Below the pieces are notes generated by a model. The model did not search any database, was not told where the DNA came from, and saw only the letters and a program-made list of their open reading frames with translations. Made by a program: the position numbers and the translations under genes. From the NCBI GenBank assembly GCA_015059785.1, contig SUZS01000005.1:1-64000 (forward strand): 64,000 nt of DNA, given 5' to 3'. The DNA is from Rikenellaceae bacterium. GTDB lineage: Bacteria; Bacteroidota; Bacteroidia; Bacteroidales; Rikenellaceae. Shown in pieces: positions 46,058 to 54,628 of the stretch (the stretch's first letter is position 1; each line of letters opens with the position of its first letter).

Positions 46058-47680
46058 TTAATAACCCTTGTTCTGAGTGAGGTTTGGATTTGCGACCAAG
46101 TCCTCATCTGGAATTGGGAAGAGCTTCATATGAGCTGCAAGAGCCTGACCAGACTCAGCACCACCCTTGAATGGCCATACATAGCTACCCTCTACAAACT
46201 TGTCAAAGCGGATAAGGGTTGTACGACGAAGACCCTCCCAGTAGAGCTCACGAGTAATCTCAGTGAATACATTGTCAAGTGTAATGCTTGTAATTGCTGG
46301 GTTAAGACCTGCACGCTTCTGAAGATCTGTAATGCACTTTACAGCCTTAGCATCTGAAGTAGTACCACCATCGTAACGAGTCTTTGCCTCAGCATAGATA
46401 AGGTACATCTCAGCTGCTCGGATAAGTGGGAAGTCGATAGAAGCAAACTGCTCAACAACATTTGTGTGCTCGCCATAGAGGTCTGTAGCATCAGAGTGAA
46501 GGTTGTTGAACTTGAATACGTGCCAGCCAGAAGTGAAGGCGTCAATAGCCTGCTCCTTCTTGTCAGAGTACTTGAGTGATACAAGCGCACGCTTGTCTGT
46601 AGTAGTAAAGTCGTCTACATTCTGACCAACAGCAGCACCGTCAGCAGCAGCACCAAGAAGGTTTGCAACAAACTGTGTTGAAGTATTCAAACCAGCCCAA
46701 CCTGCAGCAAGACCGAGGTTGTTATTGTTGTTTGTACTTGCAGCGATAAAGTATGTAGTACCACCGTAAGACTGAGTCTTGTTTGCATCATAGCAAGCAG
46801 CCAGAACAATCTCACCTAGGGCATCAGGATTCTGACCATTGTCACCCATAAAGAGCTCGCGGTACTCTGGAGCAAGAGTGTACTTGTCAATTACCTGCTC
46901 TGCAGCATCCATAGCCTGCTGATAAACCTCCTTATCCTCTGTGCCGAGGTAAGTCTTGTGGTTGATAAGCAGACGAGAGAGAAGACCATAAGCAGCACCC
47001 TTGTCAAGGCGTGGGTAAGTCTGAGTGTGAACAGCCTTAAGGTGTGACTCCTCAGAAACGAGCTCCTCAAGCTCTCCCTTCAGCCAAGCGTAAAGCTCTG
47101 GAGCAGTAGTCTGCTGTGGCTTTACAGCACCCATAGGGTCAGCCTCAGTAGTAAATGGAGGGTTACCGAAAGTGTCAAGGAGTATCCAGTAAGCCATAGC
47201 ACGAAGTACGCGAACCTCTGCGCGCTCAGTAGCAATCTCTGGGTCAGAGTCGTCTGTAGAACGGAGATACTGGTTTGCAAGAGTAACCATCATCACGCCA
47301 CGAACATAAGTAGCGTAGATAGCGTCATTCTTTGTAGTTGTCCAGGTGTTGGTAATAATCTCCTTTACCCAAGGGTCACCCCAAACACACTTTGCCTCAT
47401 CGGTTGTAAGGGTATTGACAGACCACCATGCACGGATAAACTCCGATGCACCAGCGTCACCAACTTCGATATCTTTACTACCAGCGCCATCGTTACCGGT
47501 AAGGTTGAAGCTACCGTAAATCTTTGCGAGCTGGCCAAGACGATATGTAGGATTCGAATATACCTCATCACTACCGACGATATCACTTGACATCGGCTCC
47601 TGATCAAGCACGCCTACACACGAGGTGAGGGCGAACGCCGCAGCAGCGGCAAGAATCATTATCTTTTTCATATTTTTCAC
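46058..47680 (-). CDS. susD: SusD/RagB-family starch-binding lipoprotein
   Basis: 540 residues. Lipobox ALTSCVG. The body is the alpha-helical TPR-like SusD fold: RAWWSVNTLTTDEAK early, TERAEVRVLRAMAYWILLDTFG (in two blocks, the most typical SusD helix), RLDKGAAYGLLSRLLIN, and a C-terminal ELYWEGLRRTTLIRFDKF. SusD caps SusC and captures the glucan for import. Four nt separate it from SusC. Confidence 0.95.
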   Translation of the reverse strand: MKNMKKIMILAAAAAFALTSCVGVLDQEPMSSDIVGSDEVYSNPTYRLGQLAKIYGSFNLTGNDGAGSKDIEVGDAGASEFIRAWWSVNTLTTDEAKCVWGDPWVKEIITNTWTTTKNDAIYATYVRGVMMVTLANQYLRSTDDSDPEIATERAEVRVLRAMAYWILLDTFGNPPFTTEADPMGAVKPQQTTAPELYAWLKGELEELVSEESHLKAVHTQTYPRLDKGAAYGLLSRLLINHKTYLGTEDKEVYQQAMDAAEQVIDKYTLAPEYRELFMGDNGQNPDALGEIVLAACYDANKTQSYGGTTYFIAASTNNNNNLGLAAGWAGLNTSTQFVANLLGAAADGAAVGQNVDDFTTTDKRALVSLKYSDKKEQAIDAFTSGWHVFKFNNLHSDATDLYGEHTNVVEQFASIDFPLIRAAEMYLIYAEAKTRYDGGTTSDAKAVKCITDLQKRAGLNPAITSITLDNVFTEITRELYWEGLRRTTLIRFDKFVEGSYVWPFKGGAESGQALAAHMKLFPIPDEDLVANPNLTQNKGY

Positions 47681-47684
47681 TCAA

Positions 47685-50600
47685 TTAAAAGTTAATACCC
47701 AAGCGTACGCTGTAGATGCGTGGGCGTGGATAGATGTTTCCGTCAATACCACCAGCTACAGAGCTCTCTGGATCAAGACCGCTGTACTTTGTGAGTGTAA
47801 AGACATTCTGAACACCTGCTGCAATACGAATCTGAGTCTTGCACTGACCAATATTGCGGAAGGTATAACCAAGGTTGATATCGTCCATACGGAAGAATGA
47901 AGCATCCTCAAGGAACATATCAGATAGAGACTGTGCTGTTGTAGGGTTTGCAGTAAAGCCATACTTTGCACCAGCAGCCTGAGTGTTTACAAGGTAGCCC
48001 TTGTCGATTACATCACGGTAGTATGCAGTAGCAGAACCGCGAAGTACATCGTTGAACATATAGTTACCAACTGTTCCGTGACCGTTGAAACCAAAGTCCC
48101 AATTCTTATAAGCGAGCTTAAGGCTCACACCATAGAAGAAGTCTGGGTTTGGACTCTTATTTGACATGTAACGGTCCTCGTTAGTAATCTGACCATCCTG
48201 GTTGCGGTCTACAAGAGCGTTCTGGATTGGATTGCCCTCTGCATCGTAAACCTGCTGCCATACATAGAATGTATATGGAGAGTAGCCAACCTGGTGACGC
48301 TGAACTGTGTTACCAGTACCACCACCTGCACCACCGAGGTCGATGTATGCTGAAGGAAGCTCAGTAATCTTAGTCTGCTGCCAAGTACCATTCAAACCAA
48401 TCTGGAGGTTCCAGTCCTCAGTCTCTACTGGGATAAAGTTGAGAGATACCTCGACACCCTTATTCTCCATAGCACCGATGTTCTGGTATACATAGTTAGA
48501 GAAGTTTGCACCAAGAGGTACATTCACATGAGAGATAAGGTCGTCAGTGTAACGGTAATAAGCATCTACGCTACCGCTGATTCTACCGCGGAGGAAGCCG
48601 AAGTCCAAACCAACATTGTAAGTAGTAGTCTCCTCCCACTTAAGGCTCTCGTTGTAAGCATTTGGACGAACTGGGAAGAAGAACTGATCAGGACCGAGTG
48701 GATACTGAGTTGTAGGGTTCTGTGAAATAGTTGCATACTGAACTGCTGCATAGATGTCACTAAACTCCTGCTGACCAGTGATACCCCAGTCTAAACGAAG
48801 CTTGAGGGCAGATACAGCCTCAGAATCCTTAAGCCAGCTCTCCTGAGCAATGTTCCATGCAACAGCTGCTGATGGGAAGTAACCCCAACGGTTCTTACCT
48901 ACAAAGCGAGAAGAACCATCGGCACGCATTGTAAATGTTGCAAGGTAACGAGAGTCATAAGCGTAGTTTATACGACCATAGAATGATACAAGTGCATTAC
49001 GAGAAGCAGCAACCGTAGTATCACCAATCTGTGTTACATCAAACAGTGTAAGTGTAGGATCTGCTGGAGCGATACGACCGAAGTTACGGTTTGTAGTCTC
49101 AGAGTAGTTCTTTGACCAAGAGTAACCGAGCATAGCGTTGATGCTGTGGTTATTAACCTCCTTGCTGTAGTTAGCGTAGAACTCAAGAAGCTGGTTGCTG
49201 TGAATGTTGTTATAAGAGCTATAACGACCACGAGTCTTATACTTACCATCGTCACCACCATCGCGGTTAGCGAAGATAGAGCCTGGCATATTACCCTTAT
49301 TACCATTTGTAGAGGTGTAATCGAGACCGAGGTTAAGGTTGAAGCTCAAATCCTCAAAGCCGTGTACCTTATAGTCTACCTGGATGTTACCCAGAGCACG
49401 GAGAGACTCGTTACCATCCCACTGATCATAGAGCATAGAGAGTGGGTTGCAAGTAGTAAGGTCTGTAGACCAGTTGTTGTAACCGTTGTTAGTAGTATAG
49501 TCAATATTACCATCTGCGTCATAAACATATGGAGACTGTGTAGGATCATAGTATACAGCCGAGCCAATAACACCACCATCAATATAGTTTGCGCGGTTGT
49601 AGATACCCTTTGCATTGAAGTTTACAGAGAGGTGATCCTTAAGGAACTTAGGAGCCAAGCTAACATCAGCAGTGATACGCTGGTTATCTGACTTCTTAAT
49701 TGTACCACCATCGTAAACATAACCTACAGAAGCACGATAAGGGAGCTTCTCCTGAGCTGCAGAGCCTGTGATAGATACATTGTGGTCAGTAGCGATACCA
49801 AGACGGTAAATCTCCTTCTGCCAATCTGTATCAGCAGTACCAAACAGAGCGTTTGACTTGTCTGCAATGTCTGGAGCAACAGTAAGGATGTGATTCTTGA
49901 ACTCCTCAGCGTTCATCATATCCATAGTGTTGTAGTTGTGCTTTACAGAAACGCTACCATTATACGATACGCGTGGAGCACCCTTTGCACCCTTCTTTGT
50001 AGTGATAAGGATGACACCATTAGATGCGCGAGAACCATAGATAGCAGTTGCAGAAGCACTCTTAAGAACTGTAAACGACTCAATATCGTTAGGGTTTACA
50101 GTAGCAAGGCCGTTTGACATACCAACACCTGCCTCCTTAGCAACAGGCACACCATCAATAACGATAAGTGGGTCGTTGTTAGCAGAGAGTGATGCGCCAC
50201 CACGGATACGAATCTCGGCGCCAGCGCCTGGAGCACCGTTGCCAGAGACGATGTTTACTCCTGGAACCTTACCACGGAGAAGCTCCTGTGGAGAGGTAAG
50301 AGCACCACGGTTAAGCTCCTCAGCCTTAACAGCGATAACAGAACCGGTCATGTCGTTCTTCTTTACAGTACCGTAACCGATTACTACTACCTCCTCAAGA
50401 CCCATAGCGTCCTCATGAAGAGTTACGCGAGACAGCTCTGTAGAGTTTGCTGCAAGATGAACGGTCTTGTAACCAATAAAACTAATCTCAACAACAGAGT
50501 TGTCGCCTTTAACAGTCAGTACAAACTGACCCTGAATGTCTGTCATCGTACCATTTAGAGTTCCAACCTCGGCAACAGTTGCTCCAAGAATTGGAAGACC

Positions 50601-50711
50601 CTCTGCATCGACAACGACACCCTTTACCTCCTTGCCACCCTGAGCGAGGGCAAGTGGCGGGATAATTACGCACAGAAGCGTAATTGCCACACACATTAGA
50701 AGTCTTTTCAT
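47685..50711 (-). CDS. susC: SusC-type TonB-dependent outer-membrane transporter
   Basis: 1008 residues from the ATG at 50711, which starts a good signal peptide (MKRLLMCVAITLLCVIIPP); the open frame goes further up but would add a non-signal stretch that overlaps the MFS stop. Order: signal, carboxypeptidase-regulatory-like domain (KEVKGVVVDAEGLPILGATV), TonB box region (EEVVVIGYGTVKKNDMTGSV), plug, then a 22-strand barrel ending in VRLGINF. It imports malto-oligosaccharides through the outer membrane with TonB energy. It is the second gene, 34 nt behind the MFS gene. Confidence 0.95.
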   Translation of the reverse strand: MKRLLMCVAITLLCVIIPPLALAQGGKEVKGVVVDAEGLPILGATVAEVGTLNGTMTDIQGQFVLTVKGDNSVVEISFIGYKTVHLAANSTELSRVTLHEDAMGLEEVVVIGYGTVKKNDMTGSVIAVKAEELNRGALTSPQELLRGKVPGVNIVSGNGAPGAGAEIRIRGGASLSANNDPLIVIDGVPVAKEAGVGMSNGLATVNPNDIESFTVLKSASATAIYGSRASNGVILITTKKGAKGAPRVSYNGSVSVKHNYNTMDMMNAEEFKNHILTVAPDIADKSNALFGTADTDWQKEIYRLGIATDHNVSITGSAAQEKLPYRASVGYVYDGGTIKKSDNQRITADVSLAPKFLKDHLSVNFNAKGIYNRANYIDGGVIGSAVYYDPTQSPYVYDADGNIDYTTNNGYNNWSTDLTTCNPLSMLYDQWDGNESLRALGNIQVDYKVHGFEDLSFNLNLGLDYTSTNGNKGNMPGSIFANRDGGDDGKYKTRGRYSSYNNIHSNQLLEFYANYSKEVNNHSINAMLGYSWSKNYSETTNRNFGRIAPADPTLTLFDVTQIGDTTVAASRNALVSFYGRINYAYDSRYLATFTMRADGSSRFVGKNRWGYFPSAAVAWNIAQESWLKDSEAVSALKLRLDWGITGQQEFSDIYAAVQYATISQNPTTQYPLGPDQFFFPVRPNAYNESLKWEETTTYNVGLDFGFLRGRISGSVDAYYRYTDDLISHVNVPLGANFSNYVYQNIGAMENKGVEVSLNFIPVETEDWNLQIGLNGTWQQTKITELPSAYIDLGGAGGGTGNTVQRHQVGYSPYTFYVWQQVYDAEGNPIQNALVDRNQDGQITNEDRYMSNKSPNPDFFYGVSLKLAYKNWDFGFNGHGTVGNYMFNDVLRGSATAYYRDVIDKGYLVNTQAAGAKYGFTANPTTAQSLSDMFLEDASFFRMDDINLGYTFRNIGQCKTQIRIAAGVQNVFTLTKYSGLDPESSVAGGIDGNIYPRPRIYSVRLGINF

Positions 50712-50745
50712 AAAAATAGTGTTAAATGAATAAATATAATTGGTG

Positions 50746-52053
50746 TTATTTAGTTTTTTCCTTAATACCAAACACTGCTGCAGCGCCGCAAAGTATTGAC
50801 ACTCCAGCAACAACCAACATCATTGGCTGACTGCTACCAACCAAAGAGAGTATTACACCACCCAGAAGTGCTGCAACAATCTGTGGCAAGCAAATTGTAC
50901 AGTTAAACAGACCTAAGTATGCACCCATAGAGTTACCAGACAGTGAGTTGGTCAGCATTGCAAATGGCATAGCAAGCATTGCAGCCCAGCCACAACCGAT
51001 AAGTATGAATGATATAAAGAGTAGATATTGATCGTGAATAAAGTATGTAGAGATAAATCCAACTGCTCCCAGCAGAAGGCTCAGCGAGTAGCCTACCTTA
51101 ATATTTCGGAACATTGGAAGGACCATTGCCCAGAGCACAGAGCCTATAGCCTGAACGGCAAACAGCACACCTACCCAATTACCAGCAATCTGATAAGCCT
51201 CAGAAGCGGTATCAGTTGTACCCCAAACATTGTCAGCTATGGCACCATTTGTGTAGTTCCACATATAGAGGAAGGCAAACCAGCAGAAGAACTGCACAAG
51301 ACCAATCTGCCAGAATACCTTTGGAGCATCAATAAGCAACTGGAACAGGTTCTTGTCACTCTTTTTCTCACTCTCGGTAATATTATGGAACTTGGCATAC
51401 TCCTGTGGAGGCATCTCCTTAACCGTGAAGCCTGTGTAGAATACGCAGAGAATCATAATCACAGCACCAGCGTAGAAAGAGTAGGTTACTGAATCTGGAA
51501 TGACGCCCTCTGGAGCGATGTTGCTGATACCTATCCAAGTGAACAGGTATGGGAAGAGGTAGCCTACAAGCGAGCCAGCATTACAAAGCATACTCTGGAC
51601 AGAGTAAGCTGTTGCCTTCTGCTCTTCGTTTACCATATCGCCGACCATCATCTTAAATGGCTGCATTGCCATATTGATTGATGTGTCGAGCAACATAAGC
51701 ATTACAAGACCAAATGCCATCGCTGCCTTGAAGGTAAGGCTAAGACTACCTGAATTAGGTAGCAACACCATCACAAGCACGGCAACAATAGCTCCTAAGT
51801 AGAGATATGGCTTACGCCTACCCCACTTACACCAAGTCTTGTCGCTCCAAGTTCCAACCAATGGCTGGACAATCATTCCCATCAGTGGAGGCAGAATCCA
51901 GAAGTAGCTCAACGAGTGAGGATCTGCTCCAAGTGTGGCAAAAATACGGCTGATGTTAGCACTCTGAAGCGCATAGGCAATCTGCACTCCAAAGAAGCCG
52001 AAACTCAAGTTCCATATCTGCCAAAATGAGAGATTTGGTTTAGTTAACTGCAT
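50746..52053 (-). CDS. MFS transporter, SLC45/GPH-like sugar symporter
   Basis: 435 residues with twelve predicted membrane helices. N-terminal LSFWQIWNLSFGFFGVQIAYALQ (two blocks) and GTWSDKTWCKWGRRKPYL are typical of the SLC45-type sugar carriers found first in Bacteroidota starch loci; MQPFKMMVGDMVNEEQ is the second-half loop. It should carry maltose or glucose across the inner membrane. First gene of the operon, so the promoter lies in 52054-52299. Confidence 0.9.
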   Translation of the reverse strand: MQLTKPNLSFWQIWNLSFGFFGVQIAYALQSANISRIFATLGADPHSLSYFWILPPLMGMIVQPLVGTWSDKTWCKWGRRKPYLYLGAIVAVLVMVLLPNSGSLSLTFKAAMAFGLVMLMLLDTSINMAMQPFKMMVGDMVNEEQKATAYSVQSMLCNAGSLVGYLFPYLFTWIGISNIAPEGVIPDSVTYSFYAGAVIMILCVFYTGFTVKEMPPQEYAKFHNITESEKKSDKNLFQLLIDAPKVFWQIGLVQFFCWFAFLYMWNYTNGAIADNVWGTTDTASEAYQIAGNWVGVLFAVQAIGSVLWAMVLPMFRNIKVGYSLSLLLGAVGFISTYFIHDQYLLFISFILIGCGWAAMLAMPFAMLTNSLSGNSMGAYLGLFNCTICLPQIVAALLGGVILSLVGSSQPMMLVVAGVSILCGAAAVFGIKEKTK

Positions 52054-52086
52054 AATATTAAAATAATTTAATAATTTATAAATCGC

Positions 52087-52099
52087 CTATTGTCAATAG
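52087..52099. promoter_or_regulatory. Candidate operator palindrome upstream of the starch operon
   Basis: CTATTG-T-CAATAG, a perfect 6-bp inverted repeat, 34-46 bases before the MFS start in the 246-bp divergent gap. The gap is A/T-rich; I found no exact TAnnTTTG box for the minus strand, so the operon may need an activator. Confidence 0.35.
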
Positions 52100-52245
52100 A
52101 CAAATTTTGAAAAATATTTTAAACTGAGAAAATATTGCAACGCGAGCGGTAAAATTTATAGTATGAAATGGCGAAAAATCGGTGTGAACGGAAAGGCAAT
52201 TTCAAACATTTTATAATAGTTAATTAATGAAATATTTACAAATTG

Positions 52246-52277
52246 TTTGTAGAATTGATAAATTTGTATTAAATTTG
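52246..52277 (+). promoter_or_regulatory. Consensus promoter of the sensor/regulator pair
   Basis: TTTG (52246-52249), 20 bases, TAAATTTG (52270-52277). A second TAAATTTG is at 52259-52266 but without a spaced TTTG. Confidence 0.7.
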
Positions 52278-52299
52278 AACTGTTTTTGGAACCAAAACT

Positions 52300-53667
52300 A
52301 TGAAGAGTCCTACTTGCTCAAGTATAATACACATATTTGCTGTTACACACGCAGTTATAGTACTGCTATGTGGATTGCTTAATATGTCTGATGAGTTGAT
52401 ACTTACAGTAGCAACTGTATCAATGATTGCAATCATTGCCATCCGCAAGGGTCAGGGTCTTGGAATTATTGCCGCAAGTGTTATTGCTGGTAACATTTTG
52501 GGATTTATCATCGGTACATATGGAGCGGTATTGCTTGCCAATTTTATACCTACACCAGCCCTGCACGCAGTGACATCTTTTGTCACCACTGAGATTATCG
52601 GCTTTGGTATGCTTCTACTCTACAAATCAATCGGAGGCAGAAGTTCTAACACAACAATCTGGATGCCACATATGCTGCCTATAGTGATTATGCTGGTACT
52701 ACTACTGTTAATCCGAATTGTTTACACCAAGGTCTTTGGCGAAATTCTTTCAGAGGAGGCTGTAAATACATCTATTAAGTTGCTATTAGGCAACTCGTTA
52801 GCAATTATTATACTTATCTGCTGCAACATAATTTATCTAATTGCGAACAACAGATATTCATGGTTATCCTCCCCTTTTGGATATGTCGCAGGACTAATAA
52901 TGGAGACTGTTATAATCGCACTAAGCACAGCACTCATTATCGGATACAATCTTCCATTTGGCACAGATACTCCATTTAGTGAAATAACATTCGTTCAGAT
53001 ATTCTCAGTTGCCATAATTGCAAACTTGATTATCTATGTGGTTATGGTGCTCATATCTTATGTCTACCAGACCCGCAACCGCATTGAGACGGAGCAAGAG
53101 AAGCGTCGTTTGGCACAATTTCAGTATAACATACTAAAGCAGCAAGTAGACCCGCACTTCCTCTTTAACTCGCTTAACATCCTTAACGGACTGATAGAGG
53201 AGCAGAAGAGTGCCGAGGCTTCTGAATATGTTCGAAAACTCGCTGCGCTTTATCGCTATATGCTACAAAATGAGAATGAGCATTTGGTGGTTCTGCACGA
53301 GGAGTTGGACTTTATAGACAAGTACACCGACCTTCTTGAAGTACGCTTTCCTGCCTGCTTTGTTGTTGAGAAGAGTATTGATAGTGCAGCAAAAAATCGA
53401 TATGTCGTTCAGTGTAGCTTACAGGTGCTAATTGAGAATGCCTTTAAGCACAATATTGTTCGCGCAGAGCAGCCTCTGCATATATCTATTTTTACTGAGG
53501 GTGACTATATTGTCGTAAGAAACAATTTACAGCCTAAGACCTCAAGCACAGATAGTACAAAAGTGGGATTAAAGAATATCTCCAAGCAATATGTAGGTGC
53601 TATAGGCCAGGATATTATAATAAATAGTACAGATACAATTTTTGAAGTAAAACTACCTTTAATATAA
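52300..53667 (+). CDS. LytS/YehU-type sensor histidine kinase
   Basis: 455 residues. The first about 255 residues hold several hydrophobic segments (membrane sensor with no large outside loop). The kinase part is His_kinase (PF06580) type: QVDPHFLFNSLN with the phospho-His near residue 286, and an ATPase-like end VLIENAFKHNI. Pairs with the LytTR regulator that starts 6 nt later. It is divergent from the starch operon and beside a SusG-like gene, so maltose or flux sensing is likely, replacing the SusR seen in Bacteroides. The signal is not known. Confidence 0.92.
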   Translation: MKSPTCSSIIHIFAVTHAVIVLLCGLLNMSDELILTVATVSMIAIIAIRKGQGLGIIAASVIAGNILGFIIGTYGAVLLANFIPTPALHAVTSFVTTEIIGFGMLLLYKSIGGRSSNTTIWMPHMLPIVIMLVLLLLIRIVYTKVFGEILSEEAVNTSIKLLLGNSLAIIILICCNIIYLIANNRYSWLSSPFGYVAGLIMETVIIALSTALIIGYNLPFGTDTPFSEITFVQIFSVAIIANLIIYVVMVLISYVYQTRNRIETEQEKRRLAQFQYNILKQQVDPHFLFNSLNILNGLIEEQKSAEASEYVRKLAALYRYMLQNENEHLVVLHEELDFIDKYTDLLEVRFPACFVVEKSIDSAAKNRYVVQCSLQVLIENAFKHNIVRAEQPLHISIFTEGDYIVVRNNLQPKTSSTDSTKVGLKNISKQYVGAIGQDIIINSTDTIFEVKLPLI

Positions 53668-53673
53668 AAACCT

Positions 53674-54453
53674 ATGGATATTTTAATCATTGAAGATGAG
53701 CTAGTTGCACAGCAGGCACTTGTGAGATCTTTAACCACAAATTTTGACGACATACGCATCTGCGGAGTTCTTGATAGTGTTGATAAAAGTGTAGGTTGGT
53801 TAGATAGTTGCCAGAAGTATCCAGATGTAATATTTATGGATGTTGAACTCTCTGACGGCAAGTGCTTTGATATATTTGAGCGTACAAAAATCAACTGCCC
53901 TGTAATTATCGTTACGGCTTATAATAACTACGCGATTAAGGCGTTTGAGGTTAACTCTATTGACTACCTACTTAAGCCTGTAAGTGTAGCTGACCTTGCA
54001 CGCGCCCTTGACCGTTGTCGCAGCCGTAAGGTTAGAAGTGCAGAAAACATTGATATTGAAGCACTTCGAGGAGCGATATCATCTGAGGCTCGCCGTTATA
54101 AGCAGCGCTATCTACTGCGTTATAACGACAAGATTGTTATGGTGGAGACTGCAAATATCGCATATTTCTATTCAGAGGACGGATGTACATATCTGATGAC
54201 TCTTGCAGGGGATAAATATCTTATGGACATATCGCTTGATACAATAAGCAAGGAGCTAAATCCAGCGAACTTTTTCCGCATCTCGCGCAGTTGTATAGTA
54301 TCAGACAAGGCTGTCGGAAATGTCGCAAAACGACTCGGCAACCGTATTAAGCTGACACTAAAGCCCGCAAGCGATATTGATTCATTTGTCAGTCGCAGTA
54401 AGACTGCCGATTTTCTCACTTGGCTTGAGAGTGGCGAGCAGCAAGGGCTGTAG
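53674..54453 (+). CDS. LytTR-family response regulator
   Basis: 259 residues. Receiver domain: DILIIEDELVAQQAL, phospho-acceptor Asp56 in VIFMDVELSDG, and the KPV loop (LLKPVSVADL). The DNA-binding LytTR domain is about 140-255 (YLLRYNDKIVMVETANIAYFYS in two blocks; FFRISRSCIVS). Such proteins bind pairs of direct repeats near promoters. The natural target here is the divergent starch operon and perhaps the SusG-like gene. A terminator follows. Confidence 0.93.
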   Translation: MDILIIEDELVAQQALVRSLTTNFDDIRICGVLDSVDKSVGWLDSCQKYPDVIFMDVELSDGKCFDIFERTKINCPVIIVTAYNNYAIKAFEVNSIDYLLKPVSVADLARALDRCRSRKVRSAENIDIEALRGAISSEARRYKQRYLLRYNDKIVMVETANIAYFYSEDGCTYLMTLAGDKYLMDISLDTISKELNPANFFRISRSCIVSDKAVGNVAKRLGNRIKLTLKPASDIDSFVSRSKTADFLTWLESGEQQGL

Positions 54454-54466
54454 TAAAAAGAGTAAG

Positions 54467-54488
54467 AGCGGCAGTTTGCCGCTTTTTT
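54467..54488 (+). terminator. Rho-independent terminator
   Basis: AGCGGCA, loop GTT, TGCCGCT, then T-run: a 7-bp stem right after the LytTR gene. Confidence 0.8.
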
Positions 54489-54628
54489 ACTATCCGCTCA
54501 TACCTATTTTTATACATTTCACATAGATTATTAAGCCACTGAGAGGGTAAGATTTTCTCAATACAGCAATTTTAATAAAATTTGCACGGTATAAATGTAT
54601 ATTTACAAACAAATTTAATAATATTTCT

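Noticed and set aside
54598..54605. TATATTTA as a promoter for the SusG-like gene
   Set aside because: The final base does not fit TAnnTTTG and the TTTG upstream is only 13 bases away; too weak to call.
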